The translations under genes and the position numbers were made by a program. From Luscinia megarhynchos (taxonomy: Eukaryota > Chordata > Aves > Passeriformes > Turdidae): DNA of 64,000 nt. The stretch covers positions 2,852,001 through 2,916,000 of the forward strand of contig JAPFBE010000033.1 of NCBI GenBank assembly GCA_034336665.1, given 5' to 3'. Positions 1 through 10,232 of this stretch are shown one piece after another (the first letter of the stretch is position 1; the number at the start of each line of letters is the position of its first letter). A model generated the notes under the pieces. It saw only the letters and a list, made by a program, of their open reading frames with translations. It was not told the DNA's origin and ran no database searches.

Positions 1-66
1 TACCTCAACCACTTAATTTTAAAATCTTTAATAGAAACCTTCTTAATTAATAAAGAAAAGGGGAGT
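1..66 (+). mobile_element. 3' internal tail and polypurine tract of provirus C
   Basis: This is the last internal sequence of a plus-strand retrovirus whose body lies left of the window. A purine-rich tract at 52-65 (AAAGAAAAGGGGAG) directly precedes an LTR that begins TG, the position where plus-strand DNA synthesis is primed. No coding sequence can be assigned in this short piece. Confidence 0.6.
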
Positions 67-405
67 TGTGGAGACCAAAGGAATTCCCAACTAGGGAATG
101 CAACCCCTGTTCTGTTCCTTGAGTCAACCCCGTGCCCTCTCCCTGTTGGTCAGCCTTTTGGTCACTCCCACCCTAATTCCCTGTTAGCCCTTTACCCTAA
201 CCTCACCTTTGTGCCACCCCCATATCCCCTGGTAATTGGTTGGTCCCTGATGCTCTCCCCGCCATGCTGATCTCATGTACTAAAACCTGGACCCTCACAA
301 GACACTTTGCTTTTGTTCCCCGAACCTTGGATCTATGCGTGGCTGAAATAAACATCTCTGTAAAACCCTGCAAAGGCCTTTCCTGCTCATTCACCCCAAG
401 TAACA
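67..405 (+). mobile_element. 3' LTR of provirus C, inserted in env of provirus A
   Basis: This 339-bp LTR begins TGTGGAGACC after a polypurine tract and ends GTAACA, giving the usual TG...CA ends. An AATAAA poly(A) signal lies near 347. Immediately to its right the minus-strand env transmembrane frame of provirus A resumes mid-gene, so element C integrated into the env tail of A and is younger than it. The target-site duplication cannot be checked because the other end of C is outside the window. Confidence 0.65.
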
Positions 406-1450
406 TCTAAATGCAACACTACTAATATATAAAACCCTACTCTTAAAAGTTCCTTCCACAGTGGTGCAAGATTAAAAAAGTCAAACATACCATCCAACCA
501 AGATTCAGTGACTTCTCCAAGTTTTGCCACACCTTCTTGCAACTGTCTTATGTTTTCATTAATTGATTTTGAATGATCAGACAAGTTCATGCAGCACATT
601 CCCTCAAATTCTTCATATCCATGTCCGTGAGTCAGCAATAGATAATCAATTGCTGCTCTGTTTTGAAGAGTGGCTCTTCTTACACTGTTGACATCGGTTA
701 ACATGTGACTTAGCGTAAGAGAAACAGCTTTAGCATGTTTGCTCAGCCAACAACCCATATGATCCTATTGAGTCAAGGCCTCCCCTGAAGCTGCCTGGGG
801 TGAGTATATCACTACTGCGATTCTCTGAGCCTTGCTCCATGTATAAACTCCATCATCACAATCTGGATCATCTTGTTTAATTGCTCTCTTCTCTCTATAT
901 TTTAGCTTTCTCAAAATTTTCAAATCTGCTGTTAACAACAAAAGTCTTCCAATGTTGCATGGACCTCCTTTGATGTTTGCAGGGATAGCAGGCCAAATTC
1001 TGTCCCCACAAATGAAAAAATGTTCCTAGTGGTAATTGCGCAGAAGCTTGGAAGGACAGTTTGCATGGAACCTTAGCATAATTACACCAAAACGAAGCAT
1101 TTTTTTATATATCACAATTCGGAGTAACATCTATTGTTTTGTTCTTTGTCACTCCCAAAAATAAGTTTGATACAGAAATTCATTCTTGTTGAACCAAAAA
1201 TTTCCAGTTCTTCAGGTTCAAAATGAGCCACAGGGAGAAATTGAATCCACGCATGCCATCCGTCCACAGGAGTTGACATGACCCGCAACACCTTTGGAGG
1301 GATGTTATTTGGAATTGGCCATTCTTCCACTGGCAATCCCACCAAGCATGTTGAAAATGGCTTTTTCAGCCTGGAATGCGTCAAGCAAATTGTATCTAAA
1401 CCTGCTGCATCCGCTAAATTTTCCCAAACATTCTCCCTTGGTTGCATCAT
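406..1450 (-). pseudogene. env: env remnant of provirus A (surface and transmembrane parts)
   Basis: Env makes the surface and membrane-fusion subunits of a retrovirus. The surface part is readable at 1450-1112. A frame with a furin-like REKR site follows near 890. The transmembrane part at 758-406 has an LQNRAAID motif followed by a CC pair, the hallmark of D-type and gamma-type envelopes, then a hydrophobic stretch near its end. The gene is cut at 405 by the LTR of provirus C, so the cytoplasmic tail is missing here. In-frame stops and a shift between subunits make it non-functional as it stands. Confidence 0.75.
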
Positions 1451-1543
1451 GGGTAAGTCTGCCCCATTGCTTAATACAATTGAAAAAAGAATTTAACATA
1501 AAACTATCTGAATGAACATGTTCACTCTCAGTTCTTGAGCTCC

Positions 1544-2450
1544 TTATGTGTCGTCCAAAGAGGAGTTCACGATCTTTGCCTCTGGTTCTGGCTGTGAGCT
1601 CGCCTCTTCGCTTCCAGGGTTGGTATCTGCTTGCATTTGAGCCCGATATGGCTTCACGTGTCTTGCTGGCACCCACTTCGGCCCTCTCTTTGTGGAGACA
1701 CAAGCAAAACCCTTCCCCCAAGTAATTAATTTAAAAGACCCTTCAATCTGGCCTGTCTCTGGATTTCTGATTAAAACTAAAGGATTCTTGTTTAGCTTTG
1801 CCCTTGTATTGTTTGTGAAGTGTCTTATAATCGGTGGAGTTGGCTCTGAAAAGAAACCATTCAAGAAATTCAATGCATATAAAGCTTTATTCAACCGCAT
1901 ATGAGGGGTAGCCTCTGCCTCCCCCCTTTTTTGTTTATCTAAAAGCGTTTTTAGGGTGTGATGTGTCCTTTCTATAATTGCCTGACCTGTGGGAGAGTGG
2001 GGAATGCCAAAGGTATGTCTGACACCCCACTTTTTTAGAAATTTGTCCAGCACTTTTCCAATACATGTTGGACTGTTATCTGTTTTGATTTCCTGTGGTA
2101 CTCCTAAAGATGCAAATGCTTGTAAAAAATGTCTATATGCATGTTGTGCCGTCTCCTCTGAATGTAATGATGCAAAAATTGCCCCTGAAAAGGTATCCAC
2201 TGAAACATGAATATTTTTCAGTTTTCCAAAAGATGGATAATTTTGTGACATCTGTTTGCCATAGTTGAAGACTTTGCAATCCTCTCGGGTTAACTGCTCC
2301 CATAGAGGCTGGTGGCTGCACAAGTTGACAATCTGGACAGAACTGAATAATTTCTTTTGCCTGGCTTTTCGAGATGCGAAAAGATTCCATCAATGCTTGT
2401 GCATTTTGATGGAAAAATGCATGGCTTAATTTTGCTTGCTCAAAGATGTC
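1544..2450 (-). pseudogene. pol: Integrase region of provirus A pol
   Basis: Integrase joins viral DNA to the host chromosome. An HHCC zinc-binding region is readable around 2450-2330 (FCPDCQ). The catalytic core keeps all three acidic residues, in the contexts VSVDTFSG, KTDNSP and IIERTHH. The C-terminal GPKWVPARHV motif near 1670 is typical of betaretroviral integrases. A frameshift at about 2230 separates the zinc-binding region from the core, so the gene is broken. From the core to its stop at 1544 the frame is open. Confidence 0.85.
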
Positions 2451-2870
2451 TGGTAAGGTTTGCAAAACAGACATGGTTAATTTATCTGCTTGTGCATTCC
2501 CTGCTGCTAAAAAGCCTGGGAGTGATGAATGTGCTCTAATGTGTGTGATGAAATATTTATGTGTTCTGCTTTCCAGCAGTGTTTTCATACATGATAAGTA
2601 TGAATACAGAATTTCATTGTTTGCCTCCCTCAGAAGTGATCCTTCCAATCTTTTGACCACATTAGCTACATATGCTGAATCTGTGATTAAATTGAGAGGC
2701 TGATGAAACAATTCAAAAACTCTGACCATTGCTGCTAATTCCACAATCTGCGGTGAACCTTGCACTATTTTCACATCTGACTCCCATTCTCTTGTAACTG
2801 AATTCTGCCATGTAATTACCGATTTATGGGTCATTCCTGAACCATCAGTGAATACTGTGATTCCATCCAA
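2300..2870 (-). pseudogene. pol: RNase H region of provirus A pol
   Basis: RNase H removes the RNA strand during reverse transcription. The four acidic positions are visible as FTDGSG, IVELAA, ITDSAY and QADKLT. The domain lies between the reverse transcriptase and integrase, as expected. It begins beside a run of T at 2881-2891, where the frame from the reverse transcriptase is lost. Confidence 0.85.
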
Positions 2871-2970
2871 TGGTTCCTCTTTTTTTTTTTGGTTTCTCTC
2901 TGAAACTTAATTTTGCTTTTAACATCCTGTGGCTTAGATAATGAATTGTACAAACACCTGTATAATCTAA

Positions 2971-4275
2971 CTATGCAATTGCTAAATCCTGTGATTTTTG
3001 ATTTGCCCAATCAAAGTATTGCTTTTTCAAAGGTAGATATATTATTGAGAAATCTCTGCCTGCTGTTGTGATCCACCTTGTCCTCGCCTTTATTATGATC
3101 TGAGCTATCATCTCCAGGTTTGTGAGAATCGTTTTCAGGGACCTGTAAGAGAGAAAAATCCACTCCATAATTAAAAGAGGGTCTCTTTGAGACACGTCCC
3201 ATTGAAAAATCAAGACATATAGCTGTATCTCTTCTCCCAACACTGCTAAACAAAAAGGTAATGAATCTACATAACGATGTGCCTGTCTTTGTTGTATGAT
3301 TTCTGCAACTCTCTCCAGAGTCTTCCGTGCTTCTGGTGTGAAAGTTCTGGGAGATTTGTTATTACTGTCTCCTCTCAAAAGATTGAACAAAGATAAGAGA
3401 TCCTCATTTGTGATTCCTAAAATTGGCCTCATCCAGTTTATCTCTCCAAGAAGTTGTTGTAAATCTTGTAAATTGTTGATTGTTGAGTTAATTTCTATTT
3501 TCCGCGGCTTTACTGTTTGCTCCATGATTTTCCATCCGAGGTATTTCCAAGGTGTGATCTCTTGAATCTTCGAAGTGCTGATTTCCAGTCCAGCCTTCTG
3601 CACTTCTGCAATCAAACAATCACGAGCTTCTTGTAGCTCCTGTTGTGTCGATGCCGCAATGAGCAAATCATCCATGTAATGAATGATCCTTACTTCTGGA
3701 TATTTCTTCCTCGCTGGAGCAAAAGCTCGTGCCACATACCACTGACAAATTGCTGGCGAATTCTTGAGGCCTTGTGGTTAAACCACCCAATGGTATCTTT
3801 CCAAAGGTTCTTCTCTGTTTGAACTTGGAACAGAGAATGCCATTCGATGAGCATCACCTGAATGAAGTGGTATGCTAAAGAAACAATCCTTGAGATCAAT
3901 GATCACAAGCGGCCAATCTCTCGGAATCATCGTGAGAGAAGGAAGTCCTTGTTGAAGTCGTCCCATTTCCTCCATAATTTCATTAAGCTTTCTGAGATCA
4001 TGAAGCAATCTCCATGAACCAGAAGTCTTCTTCCCAATGACAAACACTGGAAAATTCCAGGGACTATTCGTCAGCTTGATATGTCCTTTTTGCAACTGTT
4101 CTTTGACTAAACTCTTCAAAGCACTCAATTTCTTCTTTTCCAGAGGCCACTGATCCACCCAAAGGGATTTATCAGTCTTCCAGATCAATTTCGGAGTGGT
4201 GAGTGCAGCAGTGATCCCCACTAAAAATCCATTTCCAGTCTCATGCCCCATTGTGCCAAAAGGTCTTTTCCCCAT
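2971..4275 (-). pseudogene. pol: Reverse transcriptase region of provirus A pol
   Basis: The reverse transcriptase is split between two frames, 4275-3778 and 3735-2971. The first holds the fingers motif WRLLHDLR and motif A with a catalytic Asp (IIDLKDCFF). The second holds the YMDD box with the other two catalytic Asp residues (near 3675), followed by thumb and connection sequence. A frameshift at about 3780-3740 separates the two, near the expected LPQG region. YMDD and the surrounding sequence suit a betaretrovirus-like element. Confidence 0.85.
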
Positions 4276-4514
4276 ACTGTGACTGGCTTTTGCACAATGA
4301 AAGGACGAATAACAGCTGGTTTTCCTCCTGGTCCTGAGACTACTATTGCATTTTCACTTTGCAGACATACGGAGCTTCCTCCTATGCCTGTGATTTGACC
4401 CAAAGGTACTACCAAAGTCCATTCTCTTGGCCAGAAAATATATGAGATGAGTGTGATGTCTGCTCCTGTATCCACCATCCCTTTGATAACGAGCGTTTTG
4501 TTACCATATGTCAA
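4221..4514 (-). pseudogene. pro: Aspartic protease of provirus A
   Basis: Retroviral protease cleaves the Gag and Pol polyproteins as a homodimer. The catalytic triad lies in MVDTGADITLI, and a conserved GKDLLAQWG near the C-terminus matches the GRDLL motif of retropepsins. The frame overlaps the start of the reverse transcriptase frame by about 50 bp, which suits a pro-pol arrangement using frameshifting. The domain itself is open, but its upstream join to gag is broken. Confidence 0.8.
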
Positions 4515-4596
4515 CTGACAAGTAATGATCGGTCAATCGTGACTTATGTGTTTCAGCCATGTAGCATGAACATCTACATGATCATTATAAGAAGGA

Positions 4597-4917
4597 TTAT
4601 CTTGATCTAACACCGTCATGACTTGTTGTTCCAACGGATGAGGTGGCAAAGCAATTGCTTTTGCTATCTGAGTATTCTCTGGGATAGTTAATGGTGGCTT
4701 TAACTAAAACTGTCAGCTTTTCATTACAATTTGCTGAAATGACTGTAGGATAGATGATCAGGCCAAAAATACTATTTCTGTCTCTGCCTATTATCAAAAA
4801 GTCTTGCCTTTTCCAGGAAGTTCTTCTGACTCCTCTAGATATCAATGTGTGCTCTTCACTCAGGAAGCATATTATTTTGGAAGCTGCCAGGATGCATTGA
4901 GCTCCTGGTGGCAACAA
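4597..4917 (-). pseudogene. dUTPase-like segment of provirus A
   Basis: Betaretroviruses encode a dUTPase between nucleocapsid and protease. It lowers dUTP during reverse transcription. This 107-codon stretch lies at that place and shows a pattern similar to trimeric dUTPases: an IIGRDRNS segment followed by GL-I-PTVI and KLTVLVKA. The Asp expected in the active-site loop is not clear, and the frame is short, so it is a remnant at best. The identification is moderate and rests on position plus weak similarity. Confidence 0.5.
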
Positions 4918-5234
4918 TTCTGGGTCACAGGGGATACCTGCAATTGTCCTGCAGAGGAAACTTGATTGACGTTCCCTGACAATTTTCCTGTCTGTGCTGT
5001 TGGTGTTCCCTGTGTCATCGCCATTACTTCTGTCATTGCACGTTGACGATTTGCGCTCTTTTTAAAGTTTCCCAGAATAGGTAATGGTTTTCCATCAATA
5101 TCTGTTTGAGAGTAACACTCGCTTGCCCGGTGCTTTCCTCTTCTGCATCTTGAACAAAGCTCTGATGATTTGCCAGTCTTTGCAAGTTGAGGACAATTCC
5201 TTTGAAATGTCCAAAACCCCCACAATTGTAGCAT
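4872..5234 (-). pseudogene. gag: Nucleocapsid (zinc knuckles) of provirus A gag
   Basis: Nucleocapsid binds and packages the RNA genome. One full CCHC knuckle is visible (CSRCRRGKHRASEC). A degraded first knuckle just before it reads like a GFxxFxxNCPQ remnant across a frame change near 5240. This pair lies downstream of capsid and upstream of the dUTPase-like segment, as expected for a betaretrovirus-like gag. Confidence 0.75.
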
Positions 5235-5508
5235 TATCCTTCGGGAGAGTTATTCTGCTTTTTTTTTTAATTTCCAAGAACCTTTTCAAAGTTTTCATCT
5301 TGTACTTGAAGTACTCATTCCATTCGTTCTTCTACTATCAAAGCTATATGCTGTGGAAGGCCCACTTTGCTGCAGGCCTCAACCATCTCTGCTAAAGAGG
5401 GCTGACCAGGAATTGCACTAATAACTCTTTTGCATTCTTGATTGGTATTTGCAAATGCAAGACTCTTTAACATATGTGATTTGGCTGCCTCATCAGTTAC
5501 TTGCCTGC

Positions 5509-6515
5509 CTACGACTTGTGTGAGTCTGTGAATGAGGAAAAGGATTCAGAAGCGCCCTGTCTGATATCTTTGTAAATTGTGTCCTGCGTTCCTGTCGGTG
5601 CAATTTGTAGAATTGCCTTGCGTGCAGCTTCTTTAATGTCTGTTAACACTTCATGTGGAAGTCTTGCTTGCTGGGCTGGGTTGTCTTCTGGAGGATACCC
5701 CACTAATTGAGCCAGGGTGAGAGCTGCATTTGGCCCACCTTGATATTTGGTTCTCAGCTCTGCAAGTGCCCTCCTCCATCTTCTGTTCCAGATGAGTGCC
5801 TGTGTGTCTGTAAGGATCAGTGACACAAGGGACCTGAGATCATACGAAATTAAGTCATATATATTAAAAGTACCTTTCAAAAGCTGTTTGAAATATGAAG
5901 ATCCCAGTCCATTGTCCCTGATTGCCTTAATTAAGTCTTTAACTACTTCATGATTCAACCTTTCCCACCTTGGATTCTGTCCTTGGGCATCATAATTAAC
6001 TGGCATGGCAATATCTCCTGTACCAATCACAGGACATCTCTTATCTCTTGCTAGAGTCATCCTTATATTTGCCCAATCTATTAATGTCTGTGCCGTAGAT
6101 GGCTGTTCTTCCATGGGAACTGGCCTGTAAAGAGGAATCATCTGATGTGTTTGTGCCCATGCTGCAGCTTCATCTATTTTTGGACTCACCGTCGTTGTTG
6201 GTACCTGTACTCTTTGTTGTGTTGTTCCTGGTCCTGGCTGAGGAACAAGGATCTGTGACTCCTGAGTCCCCTGAAAAGCCTGTGGAAAATCTGCCCTCAT
6301 CTTTGGACAAGATTCCAGGGTTGTTTCCATACTCTGTAAAAAGCATTAATAACATCTTTTGGTATCATGACTAATTGTCCTTGATTTGATGCACTAGAAC
6401 CTGCTACCCACGCTGGAATCCCCTCCGATGCTGTAATATATAATGTGTCATCCCGTTGCTCATCAGGAATTTCCTGTATCTTTTTCTTAAAAGAAGATTT
6501 TTTATAAGAAATCAG
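5509..6515 (-). pseudogene. gag: Capsid region of provirus A gag
   Basis: Capsid forms the shell of the viral core. The frame 6330-5509 reads through a capsid with the major homology region near its end (IRQGASESFSSFTD). The capsid start can be followed upstream to about 6515 after a stop near 6330. It ends at a stop before the nucleocapsid knuckles. Length and order suit a betaretrovirus-like p27 capsid. Confidence 0.8.
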
Positions 6516-6530
6516 AAAAAAGTCTTAAAA

Positions 6531-7463
6531 TGTTAGGGTTCCGCCACTAGATGGCACTGTTCCAGTCTGCCCCGTCAGGGTTGGCTGTGTTTTTTGCTTT
6601 GTCTTTTTGCTGCCTATCTTTTCTCGTGGTTCTGGAAAACCCTTCAATGTTTAACATAACTTTTGTAATTTTTGTGAAAGGCTTTCAGCCCTCATCCTCG
6701 TTTGTAACTGTCTGCTCGGTTGTTGCTGTTGCCATGGCAATTGAGACTCAACCAAGTCTGTGTCAATGGAAACGCCTCCTGCCTGGGCATGTGTAAGAGT
6801 CCATCTAAAAGCTTCTTGTTTGTTTTGCCCAACAACCCTCGCCTGAGGTCTAAGAAGACCCCTCAAACTGCAGTTTAAAGGCTCTGGCCAGGGATTGGAG
6901 GAACGCCGAGTGATTGTTCGCAGGTGGTGCTCATTGGACCAGGACTAGTTTCTCATGAGATTGATTCATGGCTAGTCACGCTGCACTGAACTGTGTTTAC
7001 TCTACAAGGCTCCCACAGGTGTGAGGACAATGAACTGGTCAGAGATGGAGTGCCCTGTGTTTGTTCCACCGACAGGGAGTTTGCTTGGACATGTTTTGGG
7101 ATTGTTTTCCCCAACGGAACCCAAAGTGCACCTGAAACTCCCCACCTGTTTGGCCAGTCGCCCGACCCCTTGGAAAAGACTATAAAAAATATCCTCAAAC
7201 AAAGACCCCTGAGATCTCCCCGGGCAGCAAGGGACATCTATTGGCTGGTACCACGAGGATCGTCTGCCCGTCTTGGTAGCTATAATCCCAACCCCTTTTC
7301 TCTCTCTCTCTCTCTCTCTCTGTCCCCCTATCGCATTTTGTTGGCACTAAAGAAAGTGCATTTTTTGCAAAAGTAAACTGGTTTTGTCCTCTGCTGTGTC
7401 TTTTGCACTTTGAGATCCCTAAAAGAACCTATCAGGACTCTGCATGTGGTGTGGACCCTGACA
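6531..7463 (+). mobile_element. Solo LTR inserted in gag of provirus A
   Basis: A 933-bp segment begins TGTTAGGGT and ends ACCCTGACA, which are near-perfect inverted ends. A TATA-like box (TATAAAAAATA) lies near 7182 and a CT-rich tract near 7300. It separates capsid coding sequence from the N-terminal gag part of provirus A. The flanking five bases (TAAAA and GAATG) do not match, so either the ends are slightly misplaced or the duplication has decayed. An ERVL-type LTR is likely but not proven. Confidence 0.55.
7297..7322. repeat. CT dinucleotide microsatellite
   Basis: An uninterrupted run of CT repeats lies inside the solo LTR, downstream of its TATA-like box. Confidence 0.9.
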
Positions 7464-8731
7464 GAATGCCCCGTCTCCACTCGCAGAACCCCGGGGGTGT
7501 GGCCGCTTCCGTCTTGACCACGCCTCCTCTCTGCCCGGATTGACGCAGCCCTGCTCTTGGACATACCTCCTCTCCTATATTAATCACTTTCACTGTCCCT
7601 GAATCCATGCCCTTCCAAGCTTGTTTCACTTATTTCGCTCTCATCTGAGCTGTCCATTTGTTTTATGCCTCGCCCAACTCTGTGTTTCCATACTCCCTGT
7701 CCCTATTGTTGATACTTCCGGGTTTTGCGTTCCCCGCGCATGCCCGCAGCATTTCGTCACCACCGCGCTTGCACTTGTTGCTGCCCCCGCTGCCGTGCTT
7801 GTGCGTATCGCCGCTGCCGCTGCGCATGTGTCTGGGGTCGGGGCCGGCGCCAGCGCCCCAGCCGTGCCTGCTTTGCCCGCAACAGTCTGGCCTGCTGCTC
7901 CCCCCATCACCGCTGCCGCTGCCCATGCCGCGTCTGACATTCCCGCAATCGATACAGACATCACTGCCCCCCCCCCCCGGGGTCGGGGTTAGCGCAGCCA
8001 CCGCCGCAGATGGCTTCTTTTTGCATAACTCCGCCATCACGTGCACAGAGCCTGCGCTTTCCCCCGCTATTTCAGCGGTATTTCCTGCCTTTCCCGTGTT
8101 TCCCGCCTCCTCCGCTGTCCCCCCCATCTCCCCAAGAGTCGTCTATGCCACCATCCCGTGTTCTGGGGGCAAGGTATCTGAAAGGCTAAAGAAATAGAGA
8201 TCTAAATCTTCTAGTTAGCTTGGAAAAATTTCTAACTTGAGTTTTCCCGACTTTGGATGGGGTACTATGAGTGATCTAGGGGAAATACGCAATTCTGGAG
8301 ATCCTGGTATTTCAGGGGATACACTTTGACCTTCTTCAGGCCCTTCATCTATATCAACTGCACCCTGCTGATAGCAATATAAATGTTCCTCCACTGGCTG
8401 CTGGCCAAATGGAGCTGTCTGCTGATAGCAAGACCTTTGCTCCTCTGCTTGCTGATGGCAAAACTGTAAAAACCTCCCCCCCCAGCTGATGGCTAGGTTG
8501 GGATCCTTCCCCAGCTTCTGAGGGACCCTGAATTGCCCTCCTACAACTGGATATACCTGCATTTCCATGAGATATAACTTCCAGCATTACCCTTGCTGGA
8601 GACAAAAGCCTTAATGCCTCTTTGTCTTTTTGGGTTGCTAAGTGATATAAAGAATGATAAATTTCCTGCCAAAAACCTGGCTCAAACAACAAATTTGTTT
8701 CAGCATGTAGAAACCTCAATCTGACCCACAA
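7464..8731 (-). pseudogene. gag: N-terminal gag of provirus A (matrix-like and linker region)
   Basis: The minus-strand frame at 8731-8354 looks like a matrix domain, with a WQEIYHSLYHLA helix-like segment, and the overlapping frame to 8215 continues into a glutamine-rich linker. The linker has a repeated CYQQ motif. A GC-rich, Gly/Ala-rich stretch follows at 8127-7640, and the sequence then runs to the solo LTR at 7463. An in-frame stop precedes the matrix part near 8747, so no intact start is visible. The assignment rests on position between LTR and capsid as well as on composition. Confidence 0.55.
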
Positions 8732-8739
8732 AAGAGGAT

Positions 8740-9198
8740 TTTAAAGTTCTTTATCTGGGATGGGCATGGGGTGAGTAGATGCAACACCTTTTAAAGTGGA
8801 TGGAAGGCTTATTTATTCCTGGCTAAGTGGACCCACCATGTTCTGAATTTTGACCTGTCTTACCCAAAAGCAAGTCCTCAAAGTCGAGCCCAATGGTTTT
8901 TTACTCTTCACTGACCAGCAGGTCACAGGTGAGGAGTCCCTGGTTCCTCCCTTCCAAGTCGAGCCTGGAACTGGCTTTCTCTCAGTAGAGGTCAAAATTT
9001 CTTCCTTACAGTCTTCTCTGGTGGTGTGCCTCTCCTGAGCTGTTACTCAGGGTGATGGCTCTTCACACCCTGATGCAGTCCACCTCTAGCCCAGGTGTTG
9101 CTCACTCAGTGCGTGCCTACCTCTGGGATGCCCTTTAGGGTGCCCACCTTTGTGGAGCCACCTTTGGGGCCCCACCCAGGGATGCCAGTTGGTGCCAG
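8740..9198 (-). other. 5' leader of provirus A with primer-binding-like repeats
   Basis: This untranslated stretch lies between the 5' LTR and gag. A candidate primer-binding site begins TGGCACC at 9197-9180, just inside the LTR end. It is followed to about 9106 by several imperfect copies of a 14-bp unit resembling GGCNCCCNAAAGGT. A possible gag start lies near 8995, but the frame is soon interrupted. Confidence 0.45.
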
Positions 9199-9768
9199 TG
9201 ACGTCTCTTTGAGCCTGAAATCACTCACTGCACAACATTTGGTGGTTTTAGAGTTCTTGTTTTTCCAGCTCCCAGCTCGAGCACCGAAGGAAGAGTCAGG
9301 AGCCATTTTCTGAGGTTTCCAAAGTTGTTTATTGTTTCTTAGCTAAAAATTCTTTCTCTGATTTACAGAGGTCTGTCTAGCATTTCAGTCTGAAGCACAC
9401 TGCCTGCCCTCTGGGCAGGTCTTATCTTTTATACTATAAATTACGTACATGATGTTTACAATTACTTTCCAATACATGACACTTACATTGCACTGTCCAG
9501 CTTTCTCCCAAACCAACCCAGAAGTGCCATCCTAACCCAAAAGATGGATGCCATGAAGAAGAAGAAGAAGGAAAGGCATACCACGCCCAAATTCCTCCAT
9601 CTTAGCTCTGGAGCCCTTATTACAAACAATTCTATAAATTCACTTTTCTACCTTCTAACAATCTAAATTATTCTCTACTTATTTTTTGTGACTTGTAATT
9701 CTTCCCGTAATGATGGTAATTTTTCCCAGGGGCTGAGATCAAATCCGCAGGGGTCTTGGGCACTGTGC
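9199..9768 (-). mobile_element. 5' LTR of provirus A
   Basis: On the minus strand there is a TATA box (TATAAAAGATAAG) near 9430, an AATAAA poly(A) signal near 9335, and a CA end at 9199 followed by a TGG primer-binding start. This is the normal U3-R-U5 order. The upstream edge abuts the truncated 3' LTR of provirus B near 9770, so the exact start is uncertain. An AAG microsatellite lies near 9558. Confidence 0.65.
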
Positions 9769-9770
9769 CA

Positions 9771-10072
9771 AGGCCTCTGAGCCCCCTGCCTGGGTCTGGA
9801 GGTTTCCAGGGAAGCCAGGGGAATATCCTGGATTCCCACAGGTTCCAAGCTTTATTCTCAAAAGGCTTCTAAGGAAAAAAGAGGAAGCTGCACTGGCTGC
9901 CAGGGCTTTTCAAACCCTCAGCCAAGGGCAGAGGGAATCCAGACCTCAGCCAATCAGCGCAGGGCTGAGGGAAAGGGGAGGGGAAAGGACCAAACTATGA
10001 GACAGGCTACAGGGGGTTTCAGGGGGAAACCATTCTTCAGTGCTACATAAATCACATAAGTGAAATACTACG
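9771..10072 (-). mobile_element. 3' LTR of provirus B (U5 missing)
   Basis: It matches 17605-17906 base for base with about nine substitutions and no gaps, the last few clustered at the U3 start. On the minus strand it is preceded by a purine tract (AAAAAATAGGGAGA) and holds an AATAAA signal. The TG start has become CG. Homology with the 5' LTR stops at 9770, so the U5 portion has been lost or replaced at the junction with provirus A. Confidence 0.8.
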
Positions 10073-10232
10073 TCTCCCTATTTTTTGTTTAACAAACTTA
10101 AAGGAAAGGCATCGGGTTCATTTTGATTCAAAATATGAATTTGTCCACCACTTACAGTTTGCGGGAAAATTAGACTGTTTTTGTTTTGTCCACTGTAGGT
10201 GGTTGACTACTGAGGTAAAAGAAATGAGACCA

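Larger units (their letters stand above)
406..9768 (-). mobile_element. Provirus A: betaretrovirus-like ERV (ERVK type), degraded
   Basis: On the minus strand the order is LTR, leader, gag (matrix-like, capsid, zinc-knuckle nucleocapsid), a dUTPase-like segment, protease, reverse transcriptase, RNase H, integrase and env. A dUTPase next to the protease and an integrase C-terminus with a GPKWVP motif are typical of betaretrovirus-like elements. The env carries a D-type/gamma-type immunosuppressive-like region, a combination known from D-type retroviruses. Frames are broken by stops and shifts. A solo LTR (6531-7463) sits in gag and provirus C sits in env. The 3' LTR is left of the window. Confidence 0.85.

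Noticed and set aside
1278..1515. Plus-strand frames within provirus A env
   Set aside because: They are shadows of the minus-strand env frame and have no motif.
7621..8197. Plus-strand open frames rich in Pro, Ala and Cys
   Set aside because: They are antisense to the GC-rich gag linker of provirus A and have no recognised domain.
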